From the NCBI GenBank assembly GCA_029817715.1, contig JARUPY010000350.1, positions 1 to 64,000 on the forward strand: a stretch of 64,000 nucleotides of DNA. The letters are read 5' to 3'. The translations under genes and the position numbers were made by a program. The stretch comes from Melastoma dodecandrum (lineage: Eukaryota; Streptophyta; Magnoliopsida; Myrtales; Melastomataceae). How positions within the stretch are numbered: the first letter of the stretch is position 1; each line of letters begins with the position of its first letter. Below the pieces are notes generated by a model. It was not told where the DNA came from. It worked only from the letters and a program-made list of their open reading frames with translations, and did no database searches. Of the stretch, positions 55,996-64,000 are shown piece after piece.

Positions 55996-57993
55996 TGTCA
56001 TTCGACTTAAGCCATATATTATATCGACTGAATATGATATAAAATATTTTACACTTACAATTTAATGTAAAATTAATTCAAGGGGTGGAATTCTATAAAT
56101 TCAAGCACAACCCACTTATCTGTTGGGTTTTATAATTGTGGCCTAGCCCAATTCAAGCTCAACCCAATTATAAAATAAACTAGGCCTAGCCCATATGTTG
56201 GCTCATTAATGGCCCGGCCCATACTCCAGCTCAATCCAATTGCCGACCCAATATGGCTTTAAGCCCACGTGCAATTTGTCCCCCATTGGAAAGAGAAGGC
56301 ACCCAAGGGTCTTTCAACTCCTATATAAAGGGAGTCCTGAAAGGATCGAAACTTTGCTGATTTAAAAAAAAAATTCATTTCAAATCATTCTTTACAATTC
56401 GTTACACTTTTGTTACAAGTACGGCCCTCAAGTTCATTTACATTACACTTCGCGACGCATGAATGCATTAGGACTTGCAATGGACTGGAAAAATGTCAAG
56501 GAATGACTCATACGCATAGACAAGGCAAGCGCATGGTCCTTACGGACCATCGCTAGTGTTATATGCCCATCGGCAATCATTATGCCCTCTCATGACCACG
56601 AAAACGTTTCGCACTTCCGGCACCACCGGCCCTAGGTCAGCCCTTCCGTGACCATCTTTTATCCCATTCTGAGGACGGAAACCCGCAGTTTCATACTCCA
56701 AAAGGGCGCGCAACGGTAACCCTCTATCGGCATCACGATTACCCTTCGATCGCTCGTTTCAACCGAACGTGGTCAAGTTCGGTCTCACCTCCCATCCACC
56801 CCCGAGCTTATTTTCCGTGCCACAATCGGCACGAGAGGTAAGCCTCTCCAGGCTCCCAAAGGACTCCATCGCATCCCCTTTATTTCCAGCCACTTGGCCG
56901 ACCACCTGCCGAGACATGAGTCTCGTAGTTCCGCTCCAAGAGCGAGATATCGGTTGGGGCCTCAACTAGGTCCGACCCTCCTTTTTCCCAGCTTTTGTCA
57001 CCCGAGTTCCAACCTCGAAAGTTCGAGTTCCGACCCCCAAGGGTCGCTCATAAGCCCCACCAACCGAGTCTTCCGTCTCAACGACGATTCCCCACACTAT
57101 ACCACAACTATAACCAAAATGGGCACGGGGCAGCATCCTTTTCCTCCCCATGGAATGGCCACCTCCCACCACGTTTTGAACTCGTCATAACCCTCATATT
57201 GACCGCAGCCACAACTCAACAAATAGAGCATATAAGGAAGGAAATCGGAGAGGGGTCACGGGTAGTACCTTCCGGTCGCTTCCAAGCACAACCGTGCAAG
57301 TTCTCTCCTCCTTCGAACGACTTCCGTGCTTGAAAGCCGCCCTCCCTTCGTCCTTAGCCTTGAGCTGTACCGGCGGCGAGCTCTCCTCGTCCGAGAATCC
57401 ACGGAGGCGCCCTTTCTTCTCTTCACCGTCCGCGGATGAATGCTCCGACCGCCTCCCTTCTCCTCCCCTTCCTTTCCTTCTTCCGGTCATGTGTAAGTGT
57501 ATGCGTGAGTGTGTGGGGGAGTGGGGAGCTCCGATTGGCCTTTGTTAGGGGAGGGGTTAATTTTTTCTATTATTTTATTAGACAAACATCCCATCTCCCC
57601 CGAATCAAGCCAATCTAATATATATTATTAAAATTTTCCTCTTGAGTGATTTAGGGAAAAGTGCTCCCTTTGACTAGTCCAATTGATCGAATGGCTATAA
57701 TTCCTTCTTAATGCCCCGTTCCATCACCATGATCTAAGGGGAGGGAGGAATTTAGGGCCACATAAGCCACACCTCTAAGTGAACCGACACCCTCTTGTCT
57801 CACATATGCCCCCTTGGGCGTGTGGGGGTCGGTGGCTGTCGCCCCCTGGGCATCCCCTAAGCAGCGGCCGTCGACCCCAGCTCAATCCGCATCGACCCTC
57901 ACACGACCCCACCGCTACCGCCTTCGGCCGCGATTATCTTACAAACTAAAGGTCATCTCCAAAAACTAAAGGAGTTCAAGGAAAGCAAACTTC
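55996..57993. other. No gene; LTR-like promoter segment near 56100-56450
   Basis: From 56090 to 56260 the sequence is rich in GGCCCA and its complement, followed by a good TATA box (CTATATAAAG, 56321-56330) and an A/T leader, which looks like the promoter half of an LTR. Neither LTR edge nor a primer site could be found, so it is not called as an element. It could be the left LTR of the following Tat copy. The rest, to 57993, is pyrimidine-rich and without recognisable coding sequence. Confidence 0.45.
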
Positions 57994-57996
57994 AGG

Positions 57997-58477
57997 ATGG
58001 CTATGGATACGCAAATTCCCGATGTTGAAGTAGCTCTAAAGAAGCTATCTCCAATCACGGTGTGGGATTTCTTCCCCAAGAAGTTTCAAAATCTTGCGAC
58101 TTTGTCCAGATGTTGTCACCATATTGACACCGATATGGAGCAGTCCGATCCAAATGTTAGCATCCCAGAAAGCTCTATTGTGATGTCAGTTAAAGACTTG
58201 AAGGAGAATTGTCCAATTATCACGTTCTCCGATGAAGATCTTCTTGTGGGCCATAAGTCCCATATTCGACCGTTATTTGTGTCCGGATATACATGTGGCA
58301 CAAAGGTTAACCGCATCGTGATTGTCCCAGGTTCAGTAGTTAATATCATTTAATCAAAAGTATTGAAGGATATTGGCTCGGAAGTGGATGATCGCTCAAG
58401 TAGTCGGTTGATAATTTAAGGATTTAACTAAGCAGAGAACGAGCCATTGGAAAAATTTGCCTTTCTCTCATGATAGG
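57997..58477 (+). pseudogene. Tat protease-region remnant, front part
   Basis: ATG at 57997 opens MAMDTQIPDVEVALKKLSPI and reaches a TAA at 58351-58353. The carboxyl half reads ITFSDEDLLVGHKSHIRPLF then VNRIVIVPGSVVNII, where the usual protease active site (LVDGGSAVNI in relatives) has lost its Asp. Recognisable sequence continues past the stop (VLKDIGSEVDD, SSRLII) up to the inserted element at 58478. The active site is destroyed. Confidence 0.7.
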
Positions 58478-59253
58478 TGTCACAGGTGCAACACGAGGGT
58501 CGGAGCCCGTCGTCTTCAGAAGCTTGAGCGAGGTTGCTTGAACGGCGTCCATGGGTCGAAGCGCATGGACAACAGCGGGCGTAGGTGCGTTCGTTGTAAC
58601 TTGACAGATCAAGTTGGTTCGAGTCAGTGCTCGGACGATGATGCTGGTACGAGGCGCAACGTGGCTAGAATACTCAGGCGCGGAGGCTTGAGGATGCTTG
58701 TCGGCAGTATCATGAGCACAGGTTCGTGAAGAGGCACGAACGTGGATGGTCTTGATCGCAAAGGTACGAGAGACCGAAAGAGTACTTGGACGCATCCTTT
58801 GGTGAAGGGGCGTTCATGAAAGGACGTGTCCCTTGAGTGGGGAACATCCACCCCTTGAAGAGGGGCGATTGTTAGGAAGGTGGGGCCGCCTTCCGAAGAG
58901 GTGGAATCCCAAGGGGGCCCCCTTCCGAAGGGGGATCCCAAGGGGGGGCTTCCTTCCGAAGAGGGGTGGTTGCGTTGGGCACCCCCTGAGCAATGTATCT
59001 ATTCGTGTAAAGTTGTATTGTGTTGTGAACAGCCACGAACCCCTATAAGAAGGCTTGTAAAGGGGCGAGGCTATGTAATTGAGTGTTGTACCTCTTTGTT
59101 CTAATAAAGATTGTGGGTTTACTTGAAAGGGAACGTAAGATATTCGAAAGGCTTTCGCTGGGTTGTAAGTTTTGAGTGGCTGGACGTGCTCAAGGGCGAG
59201 TTACGACGCCTACAGGGTAGTTTACTTGATGAAGCGAAATTACCCTTGTGACA
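58478..59253 (+). repeat. TR-GAG 5' LTR
   Basis: It has TGTCACAGG at the start, TTGTGACA at the end and an AATAAAG polyadenylation signal near 59103. G- and C-rich runs (AAGGGGGCCCCCTTCC, CCAAGGGGGGGC) lie at 58900-58960. Confidence 0.95.
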
Positions 59254-59255
59254 GT

Positions 59256-59267
59256 TGGTATCAGAGC
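59256..59267 (+). other. Primer binding site, tRNA-Met type
   Basis: TGGTATCAGAGC starts three bases after the LTR end and is the classic site complementary to the 3' end of initiator tRNA-Met. Confidence 0.95.
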
Positions 59268-59290
59268 GTGGTTTCGTGTGAGCGATAGCT

Positions 59291-60376
59291 TTGCCGATCA
59301 CTGAACGATTTGGCCGATTGGAAAGGTTGATTGGCGAGTCTTCAACTGGGGATTCCACCCCAATCTTTGAGAGGATGGACGAGTTGGTGACCGGTATGGG
59401 ACAATTGAATGAGTTGGTGGCCGATATGGGACCGCTTGAGTCAACGCTCAACTCGTTGGGTATGGTGGTGGATAGGTTGTGTAGCCAACACGATGACTTG
59501 GAGGATGAGATAGCGATCTATAAGCGAGCGGTGGCTTCTTCTACTGTTGGTGGGGAGGCACGCTCACGGGTAAGGATTCCCAAGCCTCAATCTTTTAACG
59601 GGTGTCGCGATGCGAAGGTGTTGCAGAATTTCTTGTGGGACGTGGAGCAATACTTCATAGTGAAGAGGGTATCCGAGAACGAGAAGGTGTCGATAGCGGC
59701 GTTGTATCTTATGGGGGATGCAAAGCTGTGGTGGCGGACGAGGGTATCGGATGACTTGAGTGCAGGTTGTCCACTGATCGACACTTGGGTAACACTCAAG
59801 AAGGAATTGGCGGACCAATTCCAACCATGCAATTCTAGTTGGATTGCAAGGGAGGCGTTGAAGAGCCACAAGCAAACCAGCACAATGAGGGAATACATGA
59901 AGAACTTCACGTCATTGATGCTGGAGATTGTAGACATGTCCGAGGCGGACAGACTCTTTAACTTCCTTGACGGACTTCAACCCTGGGCACAGTTGGAACT
60001 GAGGCAGCGAGGCGTACAGGACCTATCCTCAGCGATTGCGGCTGCGGATGCTCTAGTTGATCTTCGGATAGGAGGGGGCAGCGAGAAAAGGGGAAGGTAC
60101 GTGACTAGCGAGAATGGGTCACGCGACGATGAGCACAACGATATACATGAAGGTCGTGAGTGGCTGGCGCGGGGCGACGGCGACGACCAAGGGAATCATG
60201 CGAGGGGCAGAACGTGGGACGAGCGAAGGACGGATCATAAGGCTCGGTGGGCTGTTTCCTTTGTGGCGGTCCTCATAGGACAAGAGAGTGTCCGAAGAGA
60301 GAGGGGTCGAACGTTGGTGCTGCGATCGAGAAAGGTACCTCTAACAGATCGTTGGTGCGATGCAAGTGAAGAATGA
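59291..60376 (+). CDS. TR-GAG Gag protein
   Basis: The frame is open for 361 codons. The first in-frame ATG is at 59375; upstream residues (PITERFGRLERLI) look conserved, and the codon at 59291 is TTG, so the original ATG may have been lost. The capsid region is of Ty3/gypsy type: IPKPQSFNGCRDAKVLQNFL, EKVSIAALYLMGDAKLWWRT, REYMKNFTSLML, ADRLFNFLDGLQPWAQLELR. Near 60240 a frameshift separates the end: a CX2CX3HX4C zinc knuckle (CFLCGGPHRTREC) is readable in another frame at about 60250-60290. Without the knuckle, RNA packaging would be impaired. Gag forms the particle in which element RNA is reverse transcribed. Confidence 0.85.
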   Translation: MPITERFGRLERLIGESSTGDSTPIFERMDELVTGMGQLNELVADMGPLESTLNSLGMVVDRLCSQHDDLEDEIAIYKRAVASSTVGGEARSRVRIPKPQSFNGCRDAKVLQNFLWDVEQYFIVKRVSENEKVSIAALYLMGDAKLWWRTRVSDDLSAGCPLIDTWVTLKKELADQFQPCNSSWIAREALKSHKQTSTMREYMKNFTSLMLEIVDMSEADRLFNFLDGLQPWAQLELRQRGVQDLSSAIAAADALVDLRIGGGSEKRGRYVTSENGSRDDEHNDIHEGREWLARGDGDDQGNHARGRTWDERRTDHKARWAVSFVAVLIGQESVRRERGRTLVLRSRKVPLTDRWCDASEE

Positions 60377-60519
60377 TACGACGGCCGAATGAGTGATGGC
60401 CGTGCAGCCGGGTTGCGTGAACCGTGACGAAGGATGTCCACAGAAGGACAAGGACATAGAGAAGGCGTGCCTTGGAAGGGTATCGACGAGGGCGTCGACT
60501 CTTTCTGGTGCGGGTGGTT

Positions 60520-61287
60520 TGTCATAAGTGCATGACGAGGGTCGGGGCCCATCGTCTACAGAAGCTTGAGCGAGGCTGCTTGGCGGCGTCCATGGGTCGG
60601 AGCGCATGGACAACAGCGAGCGTCGGTGTGTTCGTTGTAACTTGACGGATCAAGTTGGTTCGAGTCAGTGCTCGGACGATGATGCTGGTACGAGGCGCAA
60701 CGTGGCCAGAATACTCAGGCGCGGAGGCTTGAGGCGATGCTTGGGGGTGGTCTCATGAGCATAGGTTCATGAAGAGGCAGAACGTGGACGGTCTTGGTCG
60801 CAAATGTACGAGATATCGAAAGAGTGCTTGGACGCATCCTTTGGTGAAGGGGCGTCCATGAAAGGGCGTGTCCCTTGAGAAGGGAACGTCCACCCCTTGA
60901 AGAGGGGCGATTGTTAGGAAGGTGGAGCCCCTTTCCGAAGAGGTGGGATCCCAAGGGGGGCCCCCTTCCGAAGAGGGGGGATTCAAAGGGGGCTTAGGGT
61001 AGTTGTGTTTGGGCATTCCCTGAAGCAATGTATCTATTCGTGTAATGTTGTATTGTATGGTGAACAACCACGAACCCCTATAAGAAGGCTTGTAAAGGGG
61101 CGAGGCTATGTAATTGAGTGTTATACCTCTTTGTTCTAATAAAGCTTGAGGGTTGACTTGAACGGGAATGTGAGATATTCAAAAGGCTTCCGCTGGGTTG
61201 TGAGTTTTGAGTGGCTGGTCGTGCTCACGGGCGAGTTACGACGCCCACAGGGTGGTTTGCTTGATAGAGAGAAATACCCCTGTGACA
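60520..61287 (+). repeat. TR-GAG 3' LTR
   Basis: It starts TGTCATAAGTGC and ends CCCTGTGACA. It is visibly similar to the 5' LTR but differs at many positions, so the insertion is not very recent. The polypurine tract before it is weak (GGTGCGGGTGG). Confidence 0.9.
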
Positions 61288-62640
61288 ATAGGTGACATGA
61301 AATCTTGCCAGGCATTCTATGTTATCTATTCAAGGACGACTTATAATATATTGTTAGGTCGACCATGGATGCATGAATATGCAGTCGTTGTATCAACTCT
61401 TCATCAATGCTTCTAGTTTATTAAGGATAGATTGCCATGTACTGTATAGGTGATACTAAGCCCTTCGCAGAAGCGGAGTCATACTTTACCGATGCCAAGT
61501 TTTATTTAAACAAGAGTGTAGATGTGGAGGCGTCGAATTTAAGGCATGTCGTGTAGAGTATCTCTAAAAGAATCAAGCGTGGATATACCATCCATACTAT
61601 AAGAAGAATCTTCAATTGATCTTATCCCTGAAAATGCACAGGCAAAAGATGCGATGAAGCTGAGCATACCAATTTTGCTCTACATCCCAGAGCATTCGGA
61701 AAGTAGGCGAACCGCCTTTCGTAAGCGATGATAGTGCAAAAGCGAGACCGTCGAAAGAACTCAATTGGCCAGTAATAAAGCTCTCAACAGTGGTTCCCAC
61801 GGATGCACCTCTAGAAGGTTTTGATCGACCAAAGCAGGGGGTAATTCTCTATCCGGATTCATTGCCCAATAAGTGCACCAATTGATTTGATTCAAATGCT
61901 TTAAGATTACTTTCTGTCGTTGGTTATACTGCGGACTTAAAGATGCTCGGTGAAGCCACAAAAGAAGTTATTCCTGGAGGTGATGGACAATAGTCAAAAT
62001 TGGGTCTATGTTGCCCCTAAGCTCGATTGTCACCTAGTGACAGACGCCTCAAACCAATACATCGAGGCCAATTATGAAACTGCGAGAACTTCAGTATTCG
62101 ATCGACTTGGAGCTCCGTCCGAACGAAAATCGGTATTTGATAGGTTAGGTGCTCTAGAATAAGACGACTGAGCTCGGAGACCTCCACAACTAAGGTTAGG
62201 CCAAACTCTAAAAAGTTGAAGGGTATGGAAGAAGGTAGACCAGAGGAAAGATATTCCTGTCATAATTGAAGACATGAATGATCTTCGTAGCAAAATTCCT
62301 TCCATGATGAACGTCGAACCGTTGTGGAGGTGATTATTGGAGAAGTGTTGAATATGACCACGAAGACGTGGATAACTACAAATGGCAATGAGGGGTTATC
62401 TCAAGATAACGTTGAAGATGATGTCGCTTCTTATCATGTCACGATTTCAGAGGCCTATGAAGACGCATCTCACGAAGAAAATGATGCGGAAGATGCTCCT
62501 GAAGTATTTGAAGCTGGGAATAAGTCTACTGCTGACGAATTGAAAGAAGTCGATCTTGGTGAGGAAGGAGATCCTCGCCCTACATTCCTTAGCACAAATT
62601 TAACCCTTGAAGAAGAGGAGTTGTATGTCTAACTGTTGAA
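61288..62640 (+). pseudogene. Tat protease end and linker region
   Basis: It resumes with [20 protein letters not shown] and [19 protein letters not shown], the typical end of a Tat protease. Then come the conserved linker words DTKPFAEAESYFTDAKFYLN (about 61450-61520) and a repeated RTSVFDRLG/KSVFDRLG motif (about 62085-62155). An acidic segment (about 62324-62632) ends in PTFLSTNLTLEEEELYV before a stop. Several stops interrupt the frame. These words let the copy be placed in the Tat family with confidence. Confidence 0.75.
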
Positions 62641-64000
62641 GGAATACAAAAATATCTTCGCATGAAGCTATAAAGAAATGCCCAACCTTGATCCAAAAAT
62701 TGCAGTCCATAAGTTAGCTATAAAGCATGGTGTTCGTCCCATAAAGCAAGCTCAACGACATTTTCGCCCGGAGTGGTTCCCATTGATAGAAGCCAAAGTT
62801 TAAGCTTACCAAGATGGATTTATTCGGAAGGTAAAGTATCCAACATCGATTGCAAATATTGTACCCGTTATGAGGAAGAACGGTCAACTTTGAGTTTTCG
62901 TAATCTCAACAATACATGTTCCAAAGACGATTTTCCTCTTCTAATCACTAAGATAATGGTAGACGCGACCACTGGCTATGAAGTCCTCAGTTTTATGGAT
63001 GGATCATCGGGATACAATCAAATCCGAATGGAGCCGAAGGGTGAGGAAATGACGGCTTTTCATACTCTAAAAGGAATATATAGTTATAAGGTGATGCCTT
63101 TTGGGTTGAAGAATGCGGAAGCAACTTATCAATGAGCCATGTAATGGATCTTTGATGTTATTCTCCATAGAAATATAGAGTGTTACGTGGATGATCTAGT
63201 TGTCAAATCTAGACGAAGGCGCGATCATATTAAGATGAACCCGTTGAAGTGTACATTCGGGGTCTCTTCGGGAAAGTTCCTTGAATTTATCGTTCGACAA
63301 CGAGGCATTCGAGTCAAGATAGATCCGATTATGAAGATGACAGGGCCAAGGAATATACATGAGTTGAAGAGCCTTTAAGGGAAACTTGCATACATTCGAA
63401 GGTTTATATCGAGCATGGTTGGACGATGCCATCCCTTTCATAGATTGATGAAGAAAGGTGCTTCTTTTGAGTGGGATGAAGCGTGTGAAAATGCATTCAA
63501 GAACATAAAGGCCTATTTGTCGAAGCCACCGGTCCTAAGTGCACCAATTCAAGAAAGATGGTGGCACCGGTCGAAGCCACCGGTCCTAAGTGCACCAATT
63601 CACGAACTTTATATAGCGGCGCAAGAAGCTTCTTTAGGGGTCCTGCTAGCCCAAGAGAATGATGGTGGAAAGGAGAATGATTTATACTACCTGAGTAGAA
63701 CTTTAACTGGTGCGGAGATGAATTATTCTCCAATTGAGAAGACATGGGTCGGGCTAATGTTTGCTATACAAAAATTGTGACATTATTTGCAGACACATTC
63801 TATTCACCTCATATAACGAGCAGATCCTCTCAAGTACATCATGTCAAAGCTAGTTTTATCCGTTCGTCTCACGAAATGGGCACTAATGCTCCAAGAGTTT
63901 GAGATTTTGTATGTTCCTCAAAAGGAGGTGAAGGGACAAGCTTTGGCTTACTTCTCGGCAGATCATCCTATACCAGATGATTGGAAAGTAAAGGAAAAAT
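62641..64000 (+). pseudogene. Tat reverse transcriptase and RNase H, truncated by the window end
   Basis: RT blocks in order are LLKEYKNIFA, KHGVRPIKQAQRHFRPE, then DDFPL...ITKIMVDATTG (about 62925), MDGSSGYNQIRMEPK, VMPFGLKNAEATYQ and the catalytic CYVDDLVVKSRR near 63181. About a dozen residues are missing between DHIK and MNPLKCTFG. RNase H follows (ELYIAAQEASLGVLLAQE, YYLSRTLTGAEMNYSPIEK), with a stop near 63780, then GQALAYFSADHPIPDD at the end. A 51-bp in-frame duplication sits at 63520-63602. Several nonsense codons show it is inactive. Confidence 0.85.
63520..63602. repeat. 51-bp tandem duplication in the RT/RNase H junction
   Basis: TCGAAGCCACCGGTCCTAAG then TGCACCAATTCA occurs at 63520-63551 and again at 63571-63602. 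It adds 17 residues in frame (the motif SKPPVLSAPI appears twice). Confidence 0.95.

Larger units (their letters stand above)
58478..61287 (+). mobile_element. Non-autonomous gag-only LTR element (TR-GAG type)
   Basis: The 2,810-bp element has LTRs of 776 and 768 bp, each opening TGTCA and closing TGTGACA, a tRNA-Met primer site, and only a gag ORF in a 1.27-kb interior. The flanking ATAGG duplication (58473-58477 and 61288-61292) is perfect and lies inside the protease region of the Tat copy. Short LTR elements carrying gag alone are known in plants as TR-GAGs and need pol from an autonomous relative, here probably a Ty3/gypsy element. No pol was seen. Confidence 0.95.
57994..64000 (+). mobile_element. 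Second Tat-lineage retrotransposon, interrupted and truncated by the window end
   Basis: Protease-region sequence at 57997-58440 is continued at 61288, after the 2.8-kb insertion and its ATAGG duplication, and pol extends to the end of the window. The order and motifs (ITFSDEDLL...[40 protein letters not shown]) are those of Tat elements. It is clearly a different subfamily from the copy at 1-9292. Multiple stops show it is dead. Gag and the left LTR were not identified. Confidence 0.85.

Noticed and set aside
56321..56330. TATA box as proof of a complete LTR element
   Set aside because: No LTR edges, primer site or target duplication could be found, so only a promoter-like segment is reported.

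Overview
The window is a repeat-dominated stretch of a flowering-plant nuclear genome, probably a eudicot (inference; the species is not identifiable). The evidence is plant-specific mobile-element lineages: Ty3/gypsy Tat and Athila, Ty1/copia, FAR1-type Mutator-like elements (MULEs) with Ulp1-like proteases, plant mobile domain (PMD) genes, and GT-AG introns. I saw no rRNA, tRNA, CRISPR array or clear single-copy host gene. Nearly every ORF belongs to a mobile element, and most are broken.

Layout. 1-9292: 3' part of a decayed Tat retrotransposon (protease, RT, two RNase H domains, integrase). An antisense, intron-containing PMD gene lies between pol and the 3' LTR. 9755-10543: a likely solo LTR. 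10690-12519: a fossil of the same PMD gene in the opposite orientation. 14950-20353: a degenerate copia element on the minus strand with tandemly duplicated LTR sequence. 20354-25600: unassigned sequence with several local duplications.

25600-42029: remains of an old MULE ('MULE-A'): an Ulp1-like pseudogene (+), a convergent FAR1-type transposase pseudogene (-), and a divergently placed orphan gene (+). The transposase is split by a 10.7-kb Athila element (28513-39229) with a perfect 5-bp target duplication, GCCTC. That element has two in-frame gag-pol stops, an env-like third ORF with a frameshift, and a four-hairpin repeat array.

42030-54716: the orphan-gene segment occurs a second time (51322-54716), and each copy has taken different insertions. 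Copy A took a 1.3-kb foldback MULE (42030-43350). Copy B took a solo LTR (52378-53234). At its left end copy B is bounded by a 6.9-kb MULE (44431-51321) with 768-bp terminal inverted repeats, a 9-bp target duplication (8/9), an Ulp1 gene with its catalytic residues and an almost intact transposase. A third, more diverged orphan copy lies at 55050-55960.

57994-64000: a second Tat element, decayed, interrupted by a 2.8-kb non-autonomous element (58478-61287) with two LTRs, a tRNA-Met primer site, a gag-only ORF and a perfect ATAGG target duplication.

Most notable are the MULE group (transposase, Ulp1 protease, linked orphan family, and motif-dense inverted repeats shared in design by the 6.9-kb MULE and the foldback element) and the antisense multi-exon gene inside a retrotransposon. 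All calls come from reading the sequence; no database search was run.
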